DNA of 8,269 nt from an uncultured Lachnospiraceae bacterium (GTDB taxonomy: Bacteria; Bacillota; Clostridia; Lachnospirales; Lachnospiraceae), in NCBI GenBank assembly GCA_902803625.1, contig CADCQV010000172.1, forward strand, positions 1 to 8,269, read 5' to 3'. Numbering within the stretch: position 1 is the first letter of the stretch; each line of letters starts with the position of its first letter. A model generated the notes under the pieces. The model was given only the letters and a program-made list of their open reading frames with translations, was not told the DNA's origin and did not search any database. The position numbers and the translations under genes are program-made. Below are positions 1 through 6,507 of this stretch, piece by piece.

Positions 1-8
1 CTCCTTTC
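1..8 (-). promoter_or_regulatory. Ribosome binding site of a further minus-strand gene beyond the left edge
   Basis: The minus strand ends in GAAAGGAG, a near-perfect Shine-Dalgarno sequence at the window edge. A start codon would be expected within about 5-10 bases outside the window, which suggests that the cluster continues in the same direction. Confidence 0.6.
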
Positions 9-112
9 TACTTAGAAATGATTGTTAGAATACCTAAATTGAATCTACCGGCGAAGCGCCATAGATATGTACCGGACAGGCAGGATGTCCGTCCGAAAGT
101 GATGTAAATATA
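9..112. other. Non-coding spacer with two small hairpins, no clear terminator
   Basis: About 100 bases lie between the membrane protein stop and the next ribosome binding site. Two short perfect inverted repeats are visible: CGGACA/TGTCCG (73-78 with 86-91, seven-base loop) and GGCG/CGCC (50-53 with 57-60, three-base loop). Neither is followed by a U-run on the minus strand, so neither is a standard intrinsic terminator and transcription may read through. I found no convincing promoter. Confidence 0.45.
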
Positions 113-1780
113 TCAGAATGGGAAAAGAAAATCAAGAGTATAAAAAAGCAGGCCGCGTTTGCATTTACCCCGGATGAAAACAGCTGCCACAGCTATCAGT
201 GTGATGAGTGACATTATATCTGCCGCTTTCTGCAGCGGGGTTCCGGGGTAATAAATGAAAGCAGACTCCGTTCCGGATGTATATACCCTGATCCTCCCGT
301 TGTCCCCGCTGCCGTCAAGCATAAGAGGCTTCCCCTCCTCATCCTTTGCGGCATAGCCAAAATAATATACAAAGGGAACATCCAGATATTCCGAACCCAC
401 GGCATTGACGGTCAGGGTATTTCCCCCGCGGATTACTTCTCTCTTCTGCCCCTTATCATCAAAGGCGTATTCGCTGTAACGCCCGAGCTTACCGCGCTTT
501 TCCACCGTTATCGGCAGCCACTCCCCGCCTATCACGGTGCAGGTGTACTCGGTCACATCATAATAATCGTCCGAGTAGGAATAGTAGCCCTCCTCAGTCC
601 TGTTAATATTGCATACCGCGGAAACAGCCATTACAGCCAGCACGGCAATAACCGCCAGCTTCTTTCTTTCACCCGCAGCCTTTTCAATATATATACCTGC
701 CGCGACAGAGAGTAAAAGGCAGGATATGATAAACAGCCTCCAGGGAAACTGTACGCTCATTACATATCTTTCGAGCCTTTTCCAGGGGAAGAACCCGGTA
801 GTGCAGAACATAAATATGAGTCCTGCCGCCAGCGCCAGATCCGCAAAGCGGATAAGCCTGTCCCCGGCATGCCTTATCAGGAGAGCCGCAAAAACGAGAA
901 GGATCAGGGCGATCCCCATCCTCCCCACTTTATTCTCAAATATCTCCCTGAGTAACAGCTTTTCATAGCCAACGTCAAATTTCGCGATCTTATACTTGAA
1001 TTCCGTACTCCGGATCTGTTCCACAAAGGGCAGCCAGTAAAACGCGGTAAGTAAAATGGTAAGTAAAGCCGCCGCCATAAGTCTCAGGAGCTTCGCGGGC
1101 TTGCCGATAAAGCCTCTGAAATGAATAAGAACATAAAATACACAGAGAATGATACAAAACACCGTACTCAGGGTATGACAAAGAAGTACTCCGGACATTC
1201 CCGCTATCAGGAGACCGGGATTCTTAAAATCCTTTTCGCTGAGATCAAATAACCCCGCAGCTATTAACGGCAGGAAGATAAAGGCCGTATACTCCCCGAC
1301 TGCCGCTCTTGTATAGATATCATCAATATGATACTGGCACAGGGTATAGGCTATTGCGGAAATAAGTGCGGATGTGCTTCTTCCGGTAATATAATACACG
1401 GAGAAATACATGGATATAAATGCCGCTATGATACAGAAGCCCACGAAAATATGGAAGGACAGGTTTATTCCCACCCCCGCTGCGCGGAGAAGCGCCGGGA
1501 TGTAGAGAAGAAAGTCAGGATAAAACATGGAGCTGGCATAGCCCTCTCCGCCGAAAAACAGCATATTTACCCGCAAAAAGGGAAGTCCGTTTAATATACC
1601 GGTCTTCAGGGCCTCGATACGGAGAAGATGGTAGTCTATGTCATGCCCCTGTATGCAGTTCACCGTAAAGAGGGGAAGGCACGCAAAAAACAGGGCGATG
1701 AGTGACACAGCAAGAATAAAGCCCCGGCTAAAATCACTATTTTCTTTTGAGGATAAGATGGATCTCAGATGCAAATTCAT
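113..1780 (-). CDS. Polytopic membrane protein, YfhO/GT-C-like (6-pyruvoyl-tetrahydropterin-synthase-related membrane family)
   Basis: A 555-residue integral membrane protein with about eleven hydrophobic spans, for example near 20-39, 110-130, 161-180, 188-221, 231-251, 287-303, 313-330, 347-365, 374-391 and 521-537. A polar region (about 392-518) lies before the last span and is probably extracytoplasmic. GHDIDYHLLR at 45-54, just after the first span, sits where GT-C transferases carry their catalytic acidic loop. It matches a family in Firmicutes loosely annotated as YfhO-like or PTPS-related; that name does not imply pterin chemistry. FPWRL near 345-349 is also typical. I infer a lipid-phosphate-sugar-dependent transferase acting on the outer face, but this is unproven. 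An in-frame TAG at 1787-1789 bounds the ORF, so the ATG at 1778-1780 is the earliest start. Its ribosome binding site is weak, and the 44-base overlap with the methyltransferase gene suggests coupling or reinitiation. Confidence 0.88.
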   Translation of the reverse strand: MNLHLRSILSSKENSDFSRGFILAVSLIALFFACLPLFTVNCIQGHDIDYHLLRIEALKTGILNGLPFLRVNMLFFGGEGYASSMFYPDFLLYIPALLRAAGVGINLSFHIFVGFCIIAAFISMYFSVYYITGRSTSALISAIAYTLCQYHIDDIYTRAAVGEYTAFIFLPLIAAGLFDLSEKDFKNPGLLIAGMSGVLLCHTLSTVFCIILCVFYVLIHFRGFIGKPAKLLRLMAAALLTILLTAFYWLPFVEQIRSTEFKYKIAKFDVGYEKLLLREIFENKVGRMGIALILLVFAALLIRHAGDRLIRFADLALAAGLIFMFCTTGFFPWKRLERYVMSVQFPWRLFIISCLLLSVAAGIYIEKAAGERKKLAVIAVLAVMAVSAVCNINRTEEGYYSYSDDYYDVTEYTCTVIGGEWLPITVEKRGKLGRYSEYAFDDKGQKREVIRGGNTLTVNAVGSEYLDVPFVYYFGYAAKDEEGKPLMLDGSGDNGRIRVYTSGTESAFIYYPGTPLQKAADIMSLITLIAVAAVFIRGKCKRGLLFYTLDFLFPF

Positions 1781-2870
1781 TTTTGTCTACCGTAAGCTGC
1801 AGCTCATCTATCATCTTCAGGAATTTCGGTGCAAAGTAGTCCTTTAAGGCGGCATTGCCGTTCTGCTCAAGGCTCACACAGAGCATCCTGTAAAGATCCA
1901 TCATGTCTGAACCGAATTTCCAGCTTGCAAGCTCCTCAAAGCCCATTCTGTCCGCCATAAAGGAGAGTGATTCATCAGAAAACAGGTGGGTATGAGTGCC
2001 GCCGGCATGTCTGTTATAGCACTTCTGATGGGAGGCTTCAAACACGCAGCTCATTGAAAACATGGGAACCGAGAGATAGACATAGCTTACATTTTTGTTT
2101 TCCTTTATTGCTTCCAGTATTTCATCAAGATTAATGATATGCTCGAAAACCCCGATAAAGGATAGCACATTGGCTTCTGTGCTTTTCAGTATTCCGGGAA
2201 TATCCGCGCTGTCTGCCTGCGATAAGACCTTTTCCCCGTTCATTCTGTTGGCAAATTCCACCTGGGCTCCGGATATCTCTATGCCGGATGCCTCTGCCTT
2301 AAGCTTTCTCATCGCTCCGACAAAATATCCGCTCCCCGCACCGTCATCCAGAAGACGGATCTTCTCTCTTGATAGTCCGTCCTTATTAAGCTCTTCCAGC
2401 AGGAACTCTGCCTTTGGTATGTAAATGGTATTCAGGCGGTTTTCGTATCTTTCCCTGTCCTCTTCGGAATAATTATTCTCATAAGTATCCTCGAGGTAAA
2501 CCCTGTTCGCAAAGTCCTCCGTGTCTTCTTTAGCGCTGTTAAGATGCCCGCACTTTTTGCAGAGGTAGTACTCCATTCTCTGGCTTTTATAAAGGGGCTC
2601 CCCCTCTATCGGAGCATGGCATATCTTGCAGTGCTCCCTTTTTTTCTGGATCAAAAGGGCATCCGCCTGCCGCGCTGACATTTCGAGCATCCTATCATTA
2701 TGCTCGAAAAAATCGCTCTTTATCGCCAGCAGATTGCCAAGGGGCTTCCCGTATTTTCTGTTCTTCATAGCTTGTATCTTTCGTTCCTTTCTGTTTCTGA
2801 AAAGATCCTTCGCTTCTCTGTCATTCTGAGGGCGCAGCCCGAAGAATCTTTCCCTCACATCCGTATCCAT
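1737..2870 (-). CDS. SAM-dependent methyltransferase, class I, with N-terminal zinc ribbon
   Basis: Predicted cytoplasmic enzyme that would methylate a sugar or nucleotide-sugar. Cys81, Cys84, Cys104 and Cys107 form a CxxC-x19-CxxC zinc ribbon. The Rossmann-type domain follows: DDGAGSG at 175-181 is SAM motif I (D-x-G-x-G-x-G), Glu198 in GIEIS ends strand two, and FIGVFEHI near 238-245 is the motif-IV region. HQKCYNRHAGGTHTHLFSDESL (about 281-302) resembles the active-site segment of sugar C- or O-methyltransferases with this architecture. The start is doubtful. The longest ORF (377 residues) begins at 2870 inside the fucosyltransferase gene with no convincing ribosome binding site, and its residues 6-24 come from the palindromic repeat. 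Met35 (2766-2768) may be the true start, although its nearest AAGGA is 16 bases away. The 3' end overlaps the membrane protein gene by 44 bases. Substrate unknown. Confidence 0.88.
   Translation of the reverse strand: MDTDVRERFFGLRPQNDREAKDLFRNRKERKIQAMKNRKYGKPLGNLLAIKSDFFEHNDRMLEMSARQADALLIQKKREHCKICHAPIEGEPLYKSQRMEYYLCKKCGHLNSAKEDTEDFANRVYLEDTYENNYSEEDRERYENRLNTIYIPKAEFLLEELNKDGLSREKIRLLDDGAGSGYFVGAMRKLKAEASGIEISGAQVEFANRMNGEKVLSQADSADIPGILKSTEANVLSFIGVFEHIINLDEILEAIKENKNVSYVYLSVPMFSMSCVFEASHQKCYNRHAGGTHTHLFSDESLSFMADRMGFEELASWKFGSDMMDLYRMLCVSLEQNGNAALKDYFAPKFLKMIDELQLTVDKNEFASEIHLILKRK
2799..2853. repeat. Short palindromic (REP/MITE-like) repeat at the fucosyltransferase-methyltransferase junction
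   Basis: The arms 2799-2812 and 2840-2853 are inverted copies. In the operon transcript (minus strand) they pair over 14 bp, with two G-U wobbles and no mismatch; the plus-strand version would have C-A mismatches. Inside the 27-base centre is GGGC-GCA-GCCC (2830-2840), which can form a small hairpin, and TCATTCTGAG (2821-2830). From general knowledge, TCATTCTGAG next to GAAGAATCT is a frequent signature of dispersed intergenic repeats in Firmicutes and other bacteria. Only one copy is seen in this window, so dispersal is inferred. The element starts one base after the fucosyltransferase TGA and lies in frame within the 5' end of the longest methyltransferase ORF. Four U residues follow the 3' arm in the transcript, so a weak attenuator or RNA-processing role is possible. 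Confidence 0.7.
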
Positions 2871-3787
2871 CCCGGCAGGGTATGCACCTCGCTGTCCTTT
2901 TCCTTAAGATACTCCCTCGGGTATATTACCCTGCAGTCCTTCCTTTTATCAAGAAGCCCGGCCCATTCGGAAAAGGTGGAATTCGCAGTGATAAGGCAGA
3001 GGCTCTTACTCATAAGGAGCATATCAATATAGCTTTTATCCCCTGTATTCCCGCTCACTGCCCGTTTTTCCGGAAGCCAGTCAAAGGCGGAATTAATGAA
3101 ATCCTTGTCATCGGAGAAGATGTAGAACCTGGGGTTTTCACATAGCTCCCGGGCTCTTTCGACCGCATTTCTGTAGTAGTCCATGCCAAGATTGATAAAG
3201 GCCTCCGTATAGCCGGGATTCAGGTAATCCCCGCGTCTCACATGAATGGATACGGAAGCTCCCTCCTCTATCTCCTGCAAAAGCCCGTGATTCTCCTCTC
3301 CTATATCCCCGGGCTTTTCCGAAAAAGAAAGAGCCCTCCTCAGATAATCAAGGTTATCCTTATAATAGGCTTCATCCAGGAAGTATCCCGTAATATAGAG
3401 ATTACGTCCCTTAGGAAGATCATCGATCCTCTCCTTAAGTACGTTCTTTGCCTCCCGCCCGGTCTCGCTGTACCGGTTTCTTTCAAAATGCTTACCGGCA
3501 CAGAGCCTTGTCAACCGGTTAAAAAGGTAAGCCGCCTTACCTGTCTGGGGTACGGTCCCGGAGCAGCAGTAGGACTCAAAGGCCGTCGCCTTTTCAAAAA
3601 TGAAATCGGGATTGTCATCCCTCTTAAAAAGCTTTTCAAGCTCAAAGCCCTGATGGGCATCATTCCAGCTGTACCAGGAAATATCCGCTAGAACCCGTTC
3701 CTCCGGATACCTGTTTCGAAGATAAGTATAAAAGGCATACTGGAACATCTGGTTTCCGAGCCCGCTTGTAAAACGCTGAATATACAT
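2855..3787 (-). CDS. Alpha-1,2-fucosyltransferase, family GT11
   Basis: A 310-residue enzyme that should transfer L-fucose from GDP-fucose in alpha-1,2 linkage, usually to a galactose, in the cytoplasm. GT11 motifs are clear and in order: GLGNQMFQYAF at 9-19, HQGFEL at 45-50, HVRRGDY at 182-188 (the GDP-fucose binding motif shared with alpha-1,6 and O-fucosyltransferases), FYIFSDD at 221-227 and ITANSTFSEWAGLL at 266-279. In the last motif, Glu274 sits where many relatives, as I recall them, carry an aromatic residue. The length is normal for the family, and the C-terminal LPGWIRM looks like a natural GT11 end. The ATG abuts the upstream TAA, with GAAGGA four bases before it. A 12-14 bp palindromic repeat begins right after the stop. 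No gmd or fcl homologue is in the window, so GDP-fucose must be made elsewhere. Confidence 0.95.
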   Translation of the reverse strand: MYIQRFTSGLGNQMFQYAFYTYLRNRYPEERVLADISWYSWNDAHQGFELEKLFKRDDNPDFIFEKATAFESYCCSGTVPQTGKAAYLFNRLTRLCAGKHFERNRYSETGREAKNVLKERIDDLPKGRNLYITGYFLDEAYYKDNLDYLRRALSFSEKPGDIGEENHGLLQEIEEGASVSIHVRRGDYLNPGYTEAFINLGMDYYRNAVERARELCENPRFYIFSDDKDFINSAFDWLPEKRAVSGNTGDKSYIDMLLMSKSLCLITANSTFSEWAGLLDKRKDCRVIYPREYLKEKDSEVHTLPGWIRM

Positions 3788-4756
3788 TTAATCCTTCACC
3801 TGCCCCTCCGGAAGGGCTTCTTCCCGGGCTATAGCTTCGCGCCTTTTTACGCGCCCGAATTTCAAATGCAGATAGTATCTGAGGTACGGGAAAAACATAT
3901 CCGCAGTCTCCTTTGAGGGATGCTTTACGAATACCGAAAGAGCGGTTTTGAATTCCTTAGCCGCTCTCGGAAAAGCCGCCTCCGTAAGCCCGGCGTTTTC
4001 CTCGACCCATTCCATCATCCTTCGCTTCAGGTCGCATTCCTCTATAAGGTAATTCCGTTTAAGCTTCCTCGAATTCCAGCTTTCCCCGCCTTCCTTTTCC
4101 ACGTATCTATGGGCGACCATTATATCATCAAACCTGAATATCTTACCCTGAAGAAGGATAAAGGTAAATATCACGCCGTCATCTATAAAGTCATGTGCCC
4201 GGTAAAGTATGGTATAGTCAAGCTTTCCGTTATGATAAAAATTTCTGCATACATTGCCAGCGGTCTGTCCGGGCCAGGGTCCCGCTTCCTGCCAGTTCCT
4301 GAAGGTATAGTCACCGCTCCAGCCGTAAAGCTCCTCCTGCCGTTTATTCTCTATCGGCTCGCTTTTTTCCCCGATAAGTCGGAAGGAACAGGTGGTTCCC
4401 ATATATTCCTTATGTTCCTCAAGAAAGGCTACCTGCTTCTGAAGCTTATATGGATCCGTCCAGAAGTCGTCACCCTCTATATAGGCAAGGTATTCGCCCT
4501 TTGCCTCCATTGAGGTCTGATAAACATTTAAGGTTACCCGTCCCAGATTTTTTTCACGGAACAGAAGCTTCATCCGTCCCGGATATTTCCTGTCGTACTC
4601 CCTTAATATCTCCCGGGTATTGTCCGTGCTGCAGTCCTCACCGACGACAATCTCAAAGTCGAAATCCGTTTTCTGCATAAATATCCCGTCGAGACACTCC
4701 CTTAAGTAGGGCTCATGATTATATGTTATTAAGATGACTGAAAGCTTCGGATTCAA
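3788..4756 (-). CDS. Glycosyltransferase family 2 (GT-A, SpsA-like)
   Basis: A 322-residue inverting transferase, predicted cytoplasmic or membrane-peripheral, that would add one sugar to the lipid-linked glycan. The hallmark motifs are in order: SVILITYNHEPYL at 6-18, GEDCSTDNT at 39-47 (nucleotide binding), and EGDDFWTD at 94-101, which contains the metal-binding D-x-D equivalent. DIMVAHRYVEKEGGESW near 211-227 fits the C-terminal part of the catalytic domain in rhamnosyl/GlcNAc-type GT2 proteins. A basic, helix-rich tail (about 290-312) could dock at the membrane; this is inferred. The start is TTG at 4754-4756. It shares TTGA with the stop of the ABC gene and has AAGGA six bases upstream. 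The stop abuts the next ATG with no spacer. Sugar specificity is unknown. Confidence 0.92.
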   Translation of the reverse strand: MNPKLSVILITYNHEPYLRECLDGIFMQKTDFDFEIVVGEDCSTDNTREILREYDRKYPGRMKLLFREKNLGRVTLNVYQTSMEAKGEYLAYIEGDDFWTDPYKLQKQVAFLEEHKEYMGTTCSFRLIGEKSEPIENKRQEELYGWSGDYTFRNWQEAGPWPGQTAGNVCRNFYHNGKLDYTILYRAHDFIDDGVIFTFILLQGKIFRFDDIMVAHRYVEKEGGESWNSRKLKRNYLIEECDLKRRMMEWVEENAGLTEAAFPRAAKEFKTALSVFVKHPSKETADMFFPYLRYYLHLKFGRVKRREAIAREEALPEGQVKD

Positions 4757-6507
4757 AATAATTCCTTCTTATCCACCGGATATACGTTTCCGGCTTCCAC
4801 GCGGTAAATATACTCGCAGTTTTTAATCGTAGTCAGGCGGTGGGCGATGATTATAAGAGTCTTCTTCCCGTGAAGCCGTTCTATCGCCTCCATTACGGCA
4901 GTCTCCGTTTCGGAGTCAAGGGCGCTGGTAGCTTCGTCAAGGACCAGTATCTCAGGATTTCCGTATAATGCCCGGGCTATGCCTATTCTCTGCCTCTGTC
5001 CTCCGGAAAGCCTTACTCCTCTTTCTCCAACCTCCGTATCCAGCCCCTCAGGCAGGGAACGCACAAAGGAGGATAGCTGCGCTTCATCCAGCGCCTCCCA
5101 GACCTTATCCTCATCGATCTCCTTATCGTCAATACCGAAAGCCACATTTTTCCTTATACTCTCATCCGCAAGGTAAATGGCCTGGGGGATATATGCCAGC
5201 TTTTTCGCCCATTTTAGGGGGTATTCGTGGACATTCATGCTCCCGTACATAACCCTTCCGTCCCTCGGATAAAGGATCCCGAGGATCACATCCGCGAGGG
5301 TCGATTTCCCGGCTCCGCTCTCTCCTATGAGGCCGATGGAGGTTCCGAGAGGCACTTGGAAGCTCACGCCCTTTAGAACATCATTATCAGTTTTCGGATA
5401 TCTGTAGAACAGCTCCTCCACCCGGATCTCCGAAGGCTCCGCGCTATGCCGGGCTCCGTCATCCGGATCCTCTATCACCACGTTTTCCATATCCTCTGTT
5501 TCCTTCAGGTCGTGGTATATGAGATCAATGGAGGGCTTCAGGAAGGTGATATTATTCAGATAGTTACTTACCTTCCCCACGGATGGCAGCAGCTTAAAGG
5601 CCGCCACGGCAAAGGACGCAAGGACAGGCAGCAGCGTATTCAGATCCGTCCCCGTCATAAGCTTATATATGAGCACCAGCATGATGGCTGCGACAGTGAT
5701 GGTCTCTATGATATATTTCGGGATGGTCCCGAAGAAATTGGTATTTATGAGGGCTGTCATTTTCTTATTTCCGCAGGAAACAAAGCTGTCCACAAAATAC
5801 CTTTCCCTGTGGAGGATCTTTATATCCTTGACGGCTCCAAGAGCCTGGTTTATGGCCTGGTGCATGCGTCCGTCGTACTCCTGGTTCATCTTCCCGTAGG
5901 AGTGAACCTTTTTCTTTGTAAGTATCCGGAAGGCTGCCATACAGATAAGGAGAAGCCCCGCCACAGTGCAGGACATCATAGGGTCACTTACCAGAAGGTA
6001 GATCACGAGTAAAAGAGACAGCAGGATCTCACTCATTACATTCAGAAATGACAATATCAGCTGGAAAAGCCTGTCCGTGTCCAGCATTATATTCCTTATC
6101 ATATCCGAGGTATTGTGATCCAGATGATAGGTATAGGGCTTCTTCAGGTAACAGTCGATAAGCCTGCCCGCCACCTTCAGCTGGTTATTGTAGATAAAGG
6201 AATACTGGAAATAGTAAAGAACCGAGAGATACAGGTTCTTTAGAAAATACAGCACGATTATTACGATCACCAGAAATATGAAAAAGCCGGAAACGCTCTT
6301 CATATTGAGCGCATTATAAATTGTTGAAAGCACGCCGTTTTCCGTGACCACCTCCGGCGTGGAGATAAGCTGGATAAGGGGCATGATAAGGGACACCCCG
6401 AGAAGCTCGAGCGAAGCACCGATAAAGATGCATACCATAAGAAGAACCATACGCCTCTTCTGCGATGCATTAAATATATAATTAAGCTTATTTAAAATAT
6501 CCTTCAA
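4753..6507 (-). CDS. ABC transporter, fused permease/ATPase, PglK/MsbA-like lipid-linked glycan flippase candidate
   Basis: A 584-residue half-transporter that should act as a homodimer in the cytoplasmic membrane, using ATP to flip or export a lipid-linked saccharide. Residues 1-330 form the membrane domain, with hydrophobic spans near 18-48, 73-97, 155-175, 178-197 and 266-284. The ATPase domain follows: Walker A GESGAGKST (395-403), Q-loop Gln442, signature LSGGQRQR (500-507), Walker B LVLDEA (521-526) and switch His556. All key residues are intact. The N-terminal layout, a short amphipathic stretch then GASLELLGVSLIMP, matches the PglK-like flippase group. The start is TTG at 6505-6507 with GGAGA five bases upstream. 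It overlaps the preceding gene by 20 bases. The alternative Met20 would cut into the first helix. Glycosyltransferases on both sides support a glycan substrate; a lipid or peptide substrate is the less likely alternative. Confidence 0.92.
   Translation of the reverse strand: MKDILNKLNYIFNASQKRRMVLLMVCIFIGASLELLGVSLIMPLIQLISTPEVVTENGVLSTIYNALNMKSVSGFFIFLVIVIIVLYFLKNLYLSVLYYFQYSFIYNNQLKVAGRLIDCYLKKPYTYHLDHNTSDMIRNIMLDTDRLFQLILSFLNVMSEILLSLLLVIYLLVSDPMMSCTVAGLLLICMAAFRILTKKKVHSYGKMNQEYDGRMHQAINQALGAVKDIKILHRERYFVDSFVSCGNKKMTALINTNFFGTIPKYIIETITVAAIMLVLIYKLMTGTDLNTLLPVLASFAVAAFKLLPSVGKVSNYLNNITFLKPSIDLIYHDLKETEDMENVVIEDPDDGARHSAEPSEIRVEELFYRYPKTDNDVLKGVSFQVPLGTSIGLIGESGAGKSTLADVILGILYPRDGRVMYGSMNVHEYPLKWAKKLAYIPQAIYLADESIRKNVAFGIDDKEIDEDKVWEALDEAQLSSFVRSLPEGLDTEVGERGVRLSGGQRQRIGIARALYGNPEILVLDEATSALDSETETAVMEAIERLHGKKTLIIIAHRLTTIKNCEYIYRVEAGNVYPVDKKELF
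4763..4767 (-). promoter_or_regulatory. Ribosome binding site deciding a second TTG start
   Basis: The minus strand reads AAGGA (within GAAGGAA) six bases before the TTG at 4754-4756, inside the last codons of the ABC transporter gene. It supports a TTG start that overlaps the upstream stop, which is a typical arrangement for translational coupling. Confidence 0.7.

Noticed and set aside
12..30. Direct repeat TTAGAA spaced 13 bases apart as an operator
   Set aside because: The unit is too short and AT-rich to rise above chance; no palindrome or promoter accompanies it.
73..91. Hairpin as an intrinsic terminator of the operon
   Set aside because: The stem is only 6 bp and no U-run follows on the minus strand.
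3920..4513. 197-residue plus-strand ORF
   Set aside because: It is fully antisense to the family 2 glycosyltransferase, with no recognisable domain or ribosome binding site; it is a codon-bias shadow.
5446..6012. 188-residue plus-strand ORF
   Set aside because: It is antisense to the ABC transporter membrane domain, with His/Gly-rich composition that mirrors the sense codons; no domain.
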